Below, piece by piece: positions 53,297 through 62,144 of a stretch of 64,000 bases of DNA (its first letter is position 1; each line of letters opens with the position of its first letter). Below the pieces are notes generated by a model. It had not been told where the DNA came from, made no database searches, and saw only the letters and a list, made by a program, of their open reading frames with translations. Source of the DNA: Natronoarchaeum rubrum (GTDB lineage Archaea > Halobacteriota > Halobacteria > Halobacteriales > Natronoarchaeaceae); contig NZ_JANHDP010000001.1 of NCBI RefSeq assembly GCF_024494695.1, positions 434,001 through 498,000 on the forward strand, in the 5' to 3' direction. The position numbers and the translations under genes were made by a program.

Positions 53297-53466
53297 TGCT
53301 CGTGCTCCGCCGCCCAGAAGCAAAAGCGGCGCGATACGTCGGATCGGTGGAATCACCGCGCGCGAGACTCGTCGCCGGACCGGCGCTCCGTCCCGAGACA
53401 CCGGCGTCGCAGCGGCGCGACGCCGAGACAGCACCGCTTAAGTCGGCCCGGTCGCAACGTCGGAAC

Positions 53467-53673
53467 ATGACCGACGACCACGGCTCCCACGGTACCGACG
53501 ACGAGACCGTCGAGGCACCCGAGTCCGAGTACGCCGAAGGCGAAAAAGTCCCGACCGAGGCCCGGACGACCGCTCCCCAGAGTCCTTACGGGATGCGCGA
53601 GGTCGGCATCGGCGCCGCCGTCACCGCCGTCGGCCTGCTCGTGGCGTTCGTAGTGCCGTTCCTGCTGGCCTGA
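53467..53673 (+). CDS. small single-helix membrane protein (DUF7550-like)
   Basis: The 68-residue protein has an acidic N-terminus, a PYGMREVGIGA segment and one C-terminal transmembrane helix ending FLLA. I recall similar small haloarchaeal proteins under DUF7550. It lies on the plus strand between the two alpha-glucosidase genes, so it interrupts what would otherwise be a glucosidase operon. Confidence 0.6.
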   Translation: MTDDHGSHGTDDETVEAPESEYAEGEKVPTEARTTAPQSPYGMREVGIGAAVTAVGLLVAFVVPFLLA

Positions 53674-53703
53674 GCGACCGCGGCTCTCGTTTTCCCCGCT
53701 CAC

Positions 53704-55395
53704 TCACGCCAGTTCGTACACCCGTGCCTCGTAGGGCCGTAGCTGGATCGACTCCGCGAGGCAGGCGTCCTCGACGTCGTAGTTCCCGACCAGCAGGTCG
53801 GCGTCCCGATCGTCGGCGAACGCCGCGAGGTCGAGTTCGGGCTCGCCCTCGAAGAAGTTACAGACGACCAGCAGCTCCTCGTCGCCGAGCGTCCGGCGGT
53901 ACGCGAACACCTCGGGGTGGTCGGGCAGGAGCAGTTCGTAGTCGCCGTAGACGAAGATATCACGGTCCTCCCGCAGGTCGATCAACTCGCGATAGAAGTG
54001 CCAGACCGACTCGGTGTCGGCGCGGGCGGTCTCCACGTTGACGCTGTCGTAGTTCTCGTTGACCTTGATCCAGGGGTCGCCCTCCGAGAAGCCGGCGTTC
54101 TCGTCGGCCGACCACTGCATCGGCGTCCGCCCGTTGTCCCGACTCCGGGCCTCCACGAGCGGGCGGACGTCTTCGTAGTCGTCGTACTCGTCGGACTCGA
54201 GGCACGACTCGACGAAGTTTTCGGCCTCGACGTCGCGGATTTCCTGGCGGTCCCAGTCGGCGTTGGTCATGCCGATCTCCTGGCCCTGGAAGACGAAGGG
54301 CGTCCCCTGGAGGGTAAAGAGGAACGTCGCGAGCATCTTCGCGGACTCGCGGCGGTACTCGCCGTCGTCGCCGAACCGCGAGACTGCGCGGGGCTGGTCG
54401 TGATTCGAGAGGTACAGGCAGTTCCAGCCCTCCTCGGCCAGCGTCTCTTGCCAGTCGGTGACGACAGTCTTGAGCTCCGCGAGATCGAGGTCGACGACGT
54501 CCCACTTGCCCCCCGGTCCGACGTCTACGTGAACGTGCTCGAAGTGGATGATCATCGACAGGCCGTCCTCGCCGACGTACTCGGCGGCTTCGTCCGCACT
54601 GATGCCGCCGATCATCTCGCCGACGGTCATCACGTCGCGGCCCTCCAGCGTGCGCTCGTACAGTTCGGTGACGTACTCGTCGAGACGCGGGCCGTCGACG
54701 AAGTGACCGGCGCCGGTCACTTCGTCGCCCGGATCGCCGTCGGGGAGCCCCTCGGTTTTGGAGATCAAGTTGATCACGTCCATTCGGAACCCGTCGATCC
54801 CCCTGTCGAGCCACCAGTTCATCATCTCGTAGACGTCTTCCCTGACCGCTGCGTTGCGCCAGTTGAGGTCGGGCTGTTTCTCGTCGAACAGGTGGAGGTA
54901 GTACTCGCCGCGCTCGTCGTCGTAGGACCACGCCGAGCCGCCGAAGAACGAGTTCCAGTTGTTCGGCTGTACGTCGTCGTCGGGTTCTCCCTCTTTCCAG
55001 TGATAGTAGTCGGCGTACCGCTCGTTGCCTGTTCGAGAGCGTTCGAACCACTCGTGTTCGTCGGAGGTGTGGTTGACCACGAGATCCATGATCAGGCGCA
55101 TGTCCCGATCGTGGAGTTCCTCCAGCAGGCGCTCCCAGTCGTCCATCGTGCCGAACTCGGGATGGATCGACTGGTAGTCCGCGATGTCGTAGCCGTTGTC
55201 CGCGAGGGGAGACTCGTAGACGGGGTTGAGCCAGACGACGTCGACGCCCAGTTCGTCGAGGTAGTCGACCTTCTCGACGATGCCCGGAATGTCGCCGTTT
55301 CCGTCGCCGTCCGAGTCGTTGAAGCTGCGCGGGTACACCTGGTAGACGACGGCTTCCTTCCACCACTCGCGGTCGACGTCGGCGCCGTCGCTCAT
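53704..55395 (-). CDS. GH13 alpha-glucosidase (oligo-1,6-glucosidase type), copy 2
   Basis: The 563-residue paralogue of the 51614 gene keeps all catalytic residues: Asp206 (GFRMDVINL), Glu260 (TVGEM) and Asp333 (LSNHDQPR). Differences concentrate in the B domain (DVQPNNWN) and the loop before Glu260 (DPGDEVTGAGHFVDGP), places that set substrate specificity. Its ATG overlaps the stop of the glucosylglycerol-hydrolase-like gene, so the two are cotranscribed and probably act on related glucosides. Confidence 0.93.
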   Translation of the reverse strand: MSDGADVDREWWKEAVVYQVYPRSFNDSDGDGNGDIPGIVEKVDYLDELGVDVVWLNPVYESPLADNGYDIADYQSIHPEFGTMDDWERLLEELHDRDMRLIMDLVVNHTSDEHEWFERSRTGNERYADYYHWKEGEPDDDVQPNNWNSFFGGSAWSYDDERGEYYLHLFDEKQPDLNWRNAAVREDVYEMMNWWLDRGIDGFRMDVINLISKTEGLPDGDPGDEVTGAGHFVDGPRLDEYVTELYERTLEGRDVMTVGEMIGGISADEAAEYVGEDGLSMIIHFEHVHVDVGPGGKWDVVDLDLAELKTVVTDWQETLAEEGWNCLYLSNHDQPRAVSRFGDDGEYRRESAKMLATFLFTLQGTPFVFQGQEIGMTNADWDRQEIRDVEAENFVESCLESDEYDDYEDVRPLVEARSRDNGRTPMQWSADENAGFSEGDPWIKVNENYDSVNVETARADTESVWHFYRELIDLREDRDIFVYGDYELLLPDHPEVFAYRRTLGDEELLVVCNFFEGEPELDLAAFADDRDADLLVGNYDVEDACLAESIQLRPYEARVYELA

Positions 55396-57803
55396 CGCCC
55401 ACCTCGCGAGAACACGACCACGTCGCTGTCGGTCAGCGTGACCGGTTCCGCCGCGACGGCGTCCTCGCAACCGGGCGTCGCGACCACGAGTTCCCACCCG
55501 CCCCGAGCGACGTCAGCGAGGTCCGCGGGAACGACCGTCGCGGGTCGGCCCTCCATGTTAGCGACGAACAGCAACTGTTCGGCGCCGCCGGGATCGCTTC
55601 GCTGTCCGTAGTAGAGGACCGTCTGATCGGTGGGGTGAGCGTAGGAAAACTCGTCGTCGGCTCGCAGATCCCGACGGAGCCAGGGGCGGTCGTGGCGGAA
55701 CTCGCGGACGTCGAGGTCGAAGGCCGTTCGGTCCGGATCCTGCTCGTCCTCGTAGTGTGCGAGATTGCAGAAGTCCGCGACGTCGCGCATCCACGCCAGC
55801 GCGAACGTTTCGAGGGCCGCGGCGTCGACGTCGTCGCCCAGCGGCCAGTCCATGGCGCCGAGCATCGTCGCCATCAGGTCCCGGTCGTAGTCGGTCGCCT
55901 CACCGACCGACGCGAGCGCGTGGCCGAACTCGCGGAGCTGCTCGCGGTCGTCGAACCCGAGTTCCTTCAGCCGGGTGAACTGGTCGAGATCGTCGTAGCG
56001 CTCCGCGGATACCCGCCAGTCGACGAAGTAGGCCGACTCGCCGACGACTTTCACGTTCCAGTCGGGATCCGTGTCCCGAACGAAGTACCACGGCGCGCGG
56101 GCGTTCGCGTGAGTGAAATCCATCGGTACGCCCGGCAGGAAACAGTAGAACAGCGCGTTGGAGGCCGGGTTGTCGTACGCCCGCTCGATCGTCCCGGGGA
56201 GCGAGTCCGCCAGATAGGGGTTCTCTTGAGTCGCGTCCCAGCTCTCGCCCACTTCGACTTGCGCGCCGCGCCGCATCGTGTCGTGGTTGGCGACGCCGGA
56301 GATCCACTGGCTGCCCATCTCGGCGACCTCGCGGACGCGCCACCACTTGGTCGCCCAGAACGTCAGAATCGCGGGCGTATTGTGCGCGAACGTGACCGGC
56401 CCCCACTGGAAGGAGTGGGGGTGTTGCTCGATCAGTTCGCGGTACGACGAAGCCAGTTCCCAGTCTTCGTCCGGCCAGGGCCGGCCGTCCTCGAAGATCA
56501 TCCACGGTCGGTACTCCCGGCCGGCGACCGTCTGGGTCACGGCGTCCATCTCGGCGAGGAACTCGTCGTCGTGGTACTCCTCCTCCGTCTCGGGGTCCCA
56601 GTTTGTGAAGTCCTGGGCACCGTCGACGCGGATGCCGTCCGCGCCCCAATCCATCTTCCGTCGCTGGAGTTCGAGCAGGATCGCCCTGACCGTCGGCTGC
56701 GTGTAGTCGAGTTCCCGTCCGTACATCCCCGGGCCCTCGAAGAACTCGTCGTTGAGCAGCCCCAGCGCGCCGTCGTCGGCGTGGCCCAGCGCGATGTCGA
56801 AGACGACCCGCATCGGCTCGGGCTGGTCGTGCAGCGTCGCGATGAAGTCGACCAGTTCGTCCGGCCGACCCGTTTCGAGGACCGCCGGGTTCACCGCCGA
56901 GAAGCCCGAGACGACGATGTCGTACCCCCAGTTTACCATCCGGGGGCGGCGGAGCGTCGCTTCGGCGTCGACCGATCGCTGGTTCGGCGCGGGGTCGTCG
57001 ATCGCGAAGTGGTCCGAGTGGTACTCGCCCTCCGTGATGGGGGCGATCGGCATCACCTGCACGCCGTCGTAGCCGGCGAAGTTGCGCTCCATCGGCGTCA
57101 GCTCCTCCCCCTCGCGACGCTTGCGCGCGATCTCCTCGTAGCGCCGGGCGACCCCGGCGAGCGACCCCGCCTCGCTCGCGGTCCCGGGGTGGAGTTCGAG
57201 CAAGTTCGTCGCGGGCTCGATTCGCGGCAGTCCGCCGTCCTCCTCGGTCGCGACTGGTTCGTCCTCGGTACCGAGCGCCTCGTAGTACTCGCGGTCCGGG
57301 CGCTCGGCGTCGAGTCGGTCGACGTCGTACAGTTCGGCGGGGGCGTACGCACCGAACGGCAGCGAGTACGCCAGCGGATCGTGGATCGTCTCCCACCCGT
57401 CGTCGGTCCGGTAGGTGAGCCGGTACAGCGTCCCGAGTCGGTCCCGCGTGCCGGGTCTGACGCCGTCGATCGCGGCCCACGTGTATTCGCCCGCGCGTCT
57501 GGTCGGCACGCGCTCTCGACGCACCGGGACGGTCGTCTCGTCGGCCGTCAAGTCGACAGGCTCGGTCGGCGTGATCAGTTCGACGAAGACGTCCTCCTCG
57601 GGAACCGACCGATCTACCAACTCCGGAGTCCAGAATCCGAACTCCGCGTGCTCACCCTGCCAGTGAGCGCCTAACTTCTCCACGACGTCGCGGGCAGCTT
57701 CGAACGCGTCGTCTGCGGACGCGAGCCGTTCCGACGTCCGCTCACAGAGGCGTTCCGTCGCCCGCTCGCACAGTGAGACATCGGTTGCGAGTGTGTCGCT
57801 CAT
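55392..57803 (-). CDS. gghA: GH13 glucosylglycerol hydrolase-like protein
   Basis: The 803-residue protein has a long N-terminal domain (1-240), a GH13 barrel and a C-terminal beta domain. Catalytic residues fit Asp394 (GIRVDGAQDF), Glu438 (MIFEDGRP) and Asp508 (VANHDTMR). The overall layout, with NWGYDIVVSG and FDIALGHADDGALGLLN, matches haloarchaeal proteins I recall as glucosylglycerol hydrolases; other alpha-glucosidic substrates are possible. No signal peptide. It is first in an operon with the second alpha-glucosidase. A TrmB-like sequence lies at its promoter. Confidence 0.65.
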   Translation of the reverse strand: MSDTLATDVSLCERATERLCERTSERLASADDAFEAARDVVEKLGAHWQGEHAEFGFWTPELVDRSVPEEDVFVELITPTEPVDLTADETTVPVRRERVPTRRAGEYTWAAIDGVRPGTRDRLGTLYRLTYRTDDGWETIHDPLAYSLPFGAYAPAELYDVDRLDAERPDREYYEALGTEDEPVATEEDGGLPRIEPATNLLELHPGTASEAGSLAGVARRYEEIARKRREGEELTPMERNFAGYDGVQVMPIAPITEGEYHSDHFAIDDPAPNQRSVDAEATLRRPRMVNWGYDIVVSGFSAVNPAVLETGRPDELVDFIATLHDQPEPMRVVFDIALGHADDGALGLLNDEFFEGPGMYGRELDYTQPTVRAILLELQRRKMDWGADGIRVDGAQDFTNWDPETEEEYHDDEFLAEMDAVTQTVAGREYRPWMIFEDGRPWPDEDWELASSYRELIEQHPHSFQWGPVTFAHNTPAILTFWATKWWRVREVAEMGSQWISGVANHDTMRRGAQVEVGESWDATQENPYLADSLPGTIERAYDNPASNALFYCFLPGVPMDFTHANARAPWYFVRDTDPDWNVKVVGESAYFVDWRVSAERYDDLDQFTRLKELGFDDREQLREFGHALASVGEATDYDRDLMATMLGAMDWPLGDDVDAAALETFALAWMRDVADFCNLAHYEDEQDPDRTAFDLDVREFRHDRPWLRRDLRADDEFSYAHPTDQTVLYYGQRSDPGGAEQLLFVANMEGRPATVVPADLADVARGGWELVVATPGCEDAVAAEPVTLTDSDVVVFSRGGR

Positions 57804-58374
57804 TCGGCGCTCACCCTCGAACGTCCCGGCTCGGGTGAGAGTTTCTGGGTGTTCTCACCGAGCGTTCGCGAGGAGTCGGCCCGTCGGCATCTCATAGACC
57901 GAGTATGTACAGGTGTTGTTAATAATCTTTGGTAGACCGCTACGTATACTTGCTTCCGGGAACAGCGACGCGAGTAGAGTTCCGCGCTCCGCCGGACTTC
58001 GGTCCGACAGCTGGTCGCGCTGTTCCGACACTCCGTTGCTCGAAGCGACAGTGCCTGTGACGGAATCGAGGACAGTCACTGTCGCTGGACGACAGAGGAA
58101 CAGTTCCGCACGTTGCGCTCGCTTCGAACCCGCAACTCCGAAAGCTATCTCTCGTTCGAAAACCGACGCGTTCGAGTCCCTGGCTCGTGCGTCGGGCGAC
58201 TCTCGGGGCGAGACCGCCCCGAAACTGAGCCTGTCGTGCTCCGTCGCCAGTTTCCCGGCGAGTTTCGGATTCTCCATCCCGTAATAAAAATCTTCTGGCA
58301 ACGGGTCGCGAAAACAACTCCGGAGAGCGCTGCAAACGTCCCGTACGATCACGCGCGTCGCGAGCCGTGTCGGC
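57804..58374. other. 571-base stretch without a gene
   Basis: The left part is the promoter of the glucosylglycerol-hydrolase operon: a minus-strand TATA-like AGATTATTAAC near 57917-57927 and an overlapping TACT-N8-GAG sequence. Reading frames at 57913-58284 and 57940-58335 exist on opposite strands but are Ser/Arg-rich with no domain. I see no RNA gene; the GTTCGAGTC near 58169 does not sit in a tRNA-like fold. Confidence 0.5.
57889..57905 (-). promoter_or_regulatory. TrmB-like site at the gghA promoter
   Basis: On the minus strand the sequence reads TACT-CGGTCTAT-GAGAT, matching seven of nine bases of the published TACT-N7/8-GAGTA TrmB motif. It lies just downstream of the TATA element, the position associated with repression. 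Confidence 0.3.
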
Positions 58375-59190
58375 TCAATACAGGTCTTCCAGTTCCTCCG
58401 CGTAGTGGCTGTGTTCCTCGGCGGGGTACTCGCCGCTCTCGACGGCGTCTCGATACCCATCGACCGCGCGCTCGATCTCGGCGCGGACGTCGCCGAACTG
58501 CTCGGCGAACGGCGGCGAGCGCTCGCTCAGTCCGACGACGTCGTTGTACACGAGCACCTGCCCGTCGACCTCGGGACCGGCGCCGATGCCGATCGTCGGG
58601 ATTTCGAGTTCGTCGGTGATCAGGGCCGCCAGATTCGAGGGGACGTGTTCCAGCACCAGCGAGAACGCGCCGGCGTCCTCGTGGGCGCGCGCGAGTTCGA
58701 GGATTTCCTCGGCCGATTCCTCGTCGGTCCCCTGCCGCGTGTACCCGCCGAGTTCGTTCACGCGCTGGGGCGTCAACCCGAGGTGGGCCATCACCGGAAT
58801 CCCCAACCGGACCAGCCGTTCGGTCAGATCGACGGTGTGAGGGCCGCTCTCGATTTTTACCGCGTCGGCGTCGGCCTCCTTGAGCATCCGGCCGGCGTTC
58901 TCGACGCTGGCTTCCCGGCTCGTGCCGATGCTCAAAAAGGGCATGTCGGCGACGACCAGCGCGTCCTCGGTCCCGCGGGCCACGGCGGCGGTGCGACTGG
59001 CCATCTCGTCGACGGTGACCGGCAGCGTCGAGTCGTGGCCCAGCACCGCGTTGCCCATGCTATCGCCGACCAGAATCGCGTCGATCCCCGCGTCGTCGAT
59101 CACGCCGGCGGTCGGCGCGTCGTAGGCGGTCAGCATCGTTATCGGTTCCTCGCCCGCCTTCGCGCGGACGTCCCGGACCGTCGTAGGCAT
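58375..59190 (-). CDS. panB: 3-methyl-2-oxobutanoate hydroxymethyltransferase
   Basis: Catalyses the first step of pantothenate and coenzyme A synthesis, adding a hydroxymethyl group to ketoisovalerate. Motifs: TMLTAYDAPTA, ILVGDSMGN with the metal-ligand Asp, VADMPFLS, KIESGP, GIPVMAHLGLTPQ and TIGIGAGPEVDGQVLV with the catalytic Glu nearby. The 271-residue length is typical. ATG 59190 is the conserved start. Confidence 0.93.
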   Translation of the reverse strand: MPTTVRDVRAKAGEEPITMLTAYDAPTAGVIDDAGIDAILVGDSMGNAVLGHDSTLPVTVDEMASRTAAVARGTEDALVVADMPFLSIGTSREASVENAGRMLKEADADAVKIESGPHTVDLTERLVRLGIPVMAHLGLTPQRVNELGGYTRQGTDEESAEEILELARAHEDAGAFSLVLEHVPSNLAALITDELEIPTIGIGAGPEVDGQVLVYNDVVGLSERSPPFAEQFGDVRAEIERAVDGYRDAVESGEYPAEEHSHYAEELEDLY

Positions 59191-59267
59191 GGCCGGACGT
59201 TGAGCGCACGGCGACATAGTACCACGGATCGGCGGGCTTTATTTCGCCCCCGACACAACCGGCGCGC

Positions 59268-59507
59268 ATGGTCGACGTTCGCAGCGCGCTGGCCGCTACG
59301 CTGGCGATCGGCATCGGACTCGTCGCGGTCGCGGCGCCGGGAGCGGTGGTCCGCCTGCAGTTCGCCGCGTACGGCCCGACGACCGGGCGACACGGCGAGT
59401 ACGGCGGCGAGCGCGAGATCGACGACAGGCTTCGTTGGCTCGTCCGCGCCGTCGGCGTCGCCGTGCTGGGCGTCGGCGTCTACCTCGCCGCACAGCCGTT
59501 CCTCTGA
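59268..59507 (+). CDS. small two-helix membrane protein
   Basis: The 79-residue protein has transmembrane helices at about 7-29 and 58-77, joined by a charged loop with GRHGEYGGEREID. A TATA-like GCTTTATTTC lies about 30 bases before the ATG. No family is recognised. It is divergent from panB. Confidence 0.65.
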   Translation: MVDVRSALAATLAIGIGLVAVAAPGAVVRLQFAAYGPTTGRHGEYGGEREIDDRLRWLVRAVGVAVLGVGVYLAAQPFL

Positions 59508-59569
59508 GAGGCCGGCGGCGCCGGTCGATCCTGTAAAGGTTCAAGGTATCGCGGGGGAAACCACCGATC

Positions 59570-59803
59570 GTGCGCGAACCAGTCGAGCGGAGCGATCCCG
59601 ACGGCGTCGACTTCGGCTGGGTCATGCAGACGACGTTCGTCTGTACGATCCTCGTCGGCGCGCCGATCGTGGCCGCACTGTCGATTCCGGTTTCTCTGCC
59701 CACCTGGGGGTCCAGACTCTCCTTTGCGGTCCGGGTCGGCGCGCTGGTCTGGATCGTCGTCGCGCTGTCCGTGTTCGCGTACGCGAAGCGGAGCGCGGAC
59801 TAA
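59570..59803 (+). CDS. small two-helix membrane protein (DUF5822-like)
   Basis: The 77-residue protein starts at GTG 59570 (MREPVERSDPDGVDFGWVMQTT) and has two helices (about 20-43 and 50-71). The DGVDFGWVMQTTF segment is conserved in small haloarchaeal proteins I recall as DUF5822. The function is unknown. It lies 62 bases after the preceding small membrane protein gene, probably in one operon. Confidence 0.65.
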   Translation: MREPVERSDPDGVDFGWVMQTTFVCTILVGAPIVAALSIPVSLPTWGSRLSFAVRVGALVWIVVALSVFAYAKRSAD

Positions 59804-59881
59804 CAGTCACAACCGCGATCAGAAATTCGCGCGGAGCAAACGAGTACGATACGGGACGACGATCGCCGTTCGACGCCGCTC

Positions 59882-61819
59882 TCAGGCCTGCAGGACCACG
59901 ACGTCGTCGACCTCGACGTCGGCGGCGGGCGCGTTCACGTCGTCGCCGGAGACGAGGTCGGTCGTCTCGACGTCGGCGTCGACCGCGACCGACTCGGCGA
60001 CCGGCCCGAAGTTCAGCACGACGACCAGCCGCTCGCCCTCGGCTTCGCGGGCGTACGCGACGACGCCGTCGTGGCTCGCCTCGACCTCGACGGGCTCGTA
60101 GTCGCCCTCGTAGCCGAGCGCGGGGTGGGCGTCGCGCGTCTCGATCAGGCTGCGGTAGTGATCGCGCAGTTCCTCGTCGGCGGCCGCCCACTCGACTTTC
60201 TCGCGGCGGGTCTCCTCGCCGATCTCCTGGCCGGCGTACAGCAGCGGGATGCCGGGGAGCGTGAAGAGCGCGCCCGCGGCGGTAAAGGCTTGCTTGCGGC
60301 CACAATCCTCCGCGTAGCGCGTCTCGTCGTGGTTCTCGATGTACAGCAGGAAGCCGGCGTGGTCAGGGAACCCGGTCTCGGCGCGGTTGTCGATCGCGTC
60401 GTGGATCGACGCCGCGTCGGCGGCCCCGTTGCCGATCTGGCGCAGGTTGTGGTACAGCGTCGTGTCGAAGTGGACGTCGAAGCAGAGCTCGTGGAAGTCC
60501 GCGATGTAGGGGATCGTCTCGTCGAGCAGCAGGAACTCCGAGTCGTGGGACTTCACGCGGTCGCGGACCTCCTTCCAGAAGCTCGTCGGGACCGCCCAGG
60601 CCATGTCGCAGCGGAACCCGTCGACGATCGGCGCCCACTCGTCGACGGCGTCGAGCAGGTGCCGGCGCACCTCCAGGGTGTCGAAGTTGAAGTTCGCGAT
60701 GTACGGCCAGTCGAAGTACGTGCCCGGCACGTCGTTTTCCTCGTCGGTCCACTCGTACCAGTCGCGGTACTTGGGATCGCCGTCCTCGGCGCGCTTGAAG
60801 TACTCGTGCTCGCGGGCGGAGTGGTTGAGCACGAGGTCAAAGAGCACGTTGATGCCGTGGTCGTGGGCGTCGTCGACGAACGCCTCGAACTCCTCGCGCG
60901 TGCCCAGATCGTCGGCGATCGAGAAGAAATCGGTGATGTTGTAGCCGTGATCGAAGTCGTCGTTCTGCAGCACCGGGGAGAGCCAGATGCAGTCGACGCC
61001 CATCTCCGCGAGGTACTCCAGTCGGTCGGCGATGGCGTCGAACGTCGCGGCCTCGCCACCGGTGAACGTGCGGACGTACACCTCGTAGAGCGTGACCTCT
61101 TTCCCCCATTCGGGCGGCTCGTTGAGTCGCTCGATCTCGACGCCCCCATCGACGGCGACGCCGACGGTGTCGGCGACGCTGAACGTCTCGCCGAGCGCGA
61201 CGGCGTGGACGCGGCTGTACTCGCCGAGCGCGTCGAGCGAGACGCGGGCCTCGTGGTCGTCGACGTCGAGGTCGTCGGTGTCGAGAGGGTCGCGGTCGTC
61301 GGCGTGGAACTCGACGTCGAGGTCCTCACTCGGCACGTCGCTGCTGGGCGACGATGCGGGTTCGGCTTCGAACACGACCTCGTCGCCCTCGACGCGCGCG
61401 AACAGCTGGATACGGGGGCGGCCGCCTGCGTCGTAGCCGGTCGCGGTCGTGGCGGAGCCGCTAGCGTAGCCCGATCGGAGGCCGGATCCCGACTGGAAGC
61501 CCGACCCCGATCGGAGTCCCGAACCGGACTGGAAGCCCGAGCCGGACGCCGCCGGGTCGGGTTCGGGCGGCGCGTACGACGCCGGGAACGCGCGGACGGT
61601 CAGCGTGTGCGTTCCGTCGGGCGCGTCCAGCGTGATGGTGTACGTGCCGGGCTCGTCGGGGGTGAACTGTTCGACCGGCCCGTCGCCGAGCGTGGCGGCG
61701 CTCCGTTCCGGAGCGTCGGCGATACGCCACTGGTAACTGCCGGCGGGGTCGGGGTCGCGCGGTGCCAGATCGACGGCCGATCCGACTGCCTCGAACCGAG
61801 GGGGGCCTGGATGGTGCAT
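59882..61819 (-). CDS. intracellular GH13 alpha-amylase/maltogenic-type enzyme
   Basis: The 645-residue protein has an N-terminal Ig-like domain (1-85), a Ser/Gly linker with a duplicated SGSGFQSGSGLR unit (92-122), a second beta domain (130-235) and the GH13 barrel from YEVYVRTFTGG. Catalytic residues are Asp405 (GFRCDMAW), Glu434 (LLLDETIPY) and Asp498 (IENHDETR). The two N-terminal domains suggest binding of starch or glycogen-like polymers. No signal peptide is present. ATG 61819 starts MHHPGPPRF; a TATA-like AAATAAAAG lies about 30 bases upstream. Confidence 0.88.
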   Translation of the reverse strand: MHHPGPPRFEAVGSAVDLAPRDPDPAGSYQWRIADAPERSAATLGDGPVEQFTPDEPGTYTITLDAPDGTHTLTVRAFPASYAPPEPDPAASGSGFQSGSGLRSGSGFQSGSGLRSGYASGSATTATGYDAGGRPRIQLFARVEGDEVVFEAEPASSPSSDVPSEDLDVEFHADDRDPLDTDDLDVDDHEARVSLDALGEYSRVHAVALGETFSVADTVGVAVDGGVEIERLNEPPEWGKEVTLYEVYVRTFTGGEAATFDAIADRLEYLAEMGVDCIWLSPVLQNDDFDHGYNITDFFSIADDLGTREEFEAFVDDAHDHGINVLFDLVLNHSAREHEYFKRAEDGDPKYRDWYEWTDEENDVPGTYFDWPYIANFNFDTLEVRRHLLDAVDEWAPIVDGFRCDMAWAVPTSFWKEVRDRVKSHDSEFLLLDETIPYIADFHELCFDVHFDTTLYHNLRQIGNGAADAASIHDAIDNRAETGFPDHAGFLLYIENHDETRYAEDCGRKQAFTAAGALFTLPGIPLLYAGQEIGEETRREKVEWAAADEELRDHYRSLIETRDAHPALGYEGDYEPVEVEASHDGVVAYAREAEGERLVVVLNFGPVAESVAVDADVETTDLVSGDDVNAPAADVEVDDVVVLQA

Positions 61820-62072
61820 TATCACCTAGATGTCCAGTGGGAGGGGTCTTTTATTTCCCGATTTTCGACACGGTACGTTATCGTCAGGCTCTGTCATACC
61901 GATTCACTCCATACTGTCGATGATTGTACACATTGTACTGTCGCCATAGCAACAGGTGTGGGGCGGGAGGAGTCAACCGCGGTGCGACGCCTCTGTCACG
62001 TAGTTATTAGCTCGAAGACGTTGGTACGAACGCGTGCGCATAGCCACCAAGTTCCATGATGCCATAGGCAGG

Positions 62073-62080
62073 TTTATATG
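62073..62080 (+). promoter_or_regulatory. TATA box of the GH15 glucoamylase gene
   Basis: TTTATATG lies 65-72 bases before ATG 62145, so the mRNA should carry a leader of roughly 40 bases that includes the hairpin described separately. Confidence 0.55.
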
Positions 62081-62111
62081 CACCACCCGGCTAGAGTCGT
62101 GACGAACAATT

Positions 62112-62134
62112 TCCGCCTACTTTCAGGCGGAGGA
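62112..62134 (+). promoter_or_regulatory. leader hairpin and ribosome binding site of the glucoamylase gene
   Basis: TCCGCCT (62112-62118) pairs with AGGCGGA (62125-62131) around a six-base loop. The right arm runs into GGAGGA (62129-62134), the presumed ribosome binding site 10 bases before ATG 62145. The same bases also read TACT-N8-GAGGA, eight of nine bases of the TrmB motif. Confidence 0.45.
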
Positions 62135-62144
62135 ACTGGTCTTT

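Larger units (their letters stand above)
61820..62144. other. divergent promoter region between amylase and glucoamylase (325 bases)
   Basis: No gene. It contains the amylase promoter on the left and, on the right, a TATA box for the glucoamylase gene followed by a leader with a hairpin that overlaps its ribosome binding site. The middle (61870-62030) holds AT-rich runs without clear repeats. Confidence 0.55.

Noticed and set aside
55635..57674. A 679-codon plus-strand frame antisense to the gghA-like gene
   Set aside because: It has Val/Arg/Asp-rich composition without domains; the opposite strand encodes a full GH13 enzyme.
58150..58190. GTTCGAGTC resembling a tRNA T-loop
   Set aside because: The flanking bases do not form a T-stem, and no acceptor or anticodon arm could be found.
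57913..58284. A 123-codon plus-strand frame upstream of gghA
   Set aside because: It is Ser/Arg-rich, overlaps the gghA promoter, and has an equally long frame opposite; no evidence of coding.
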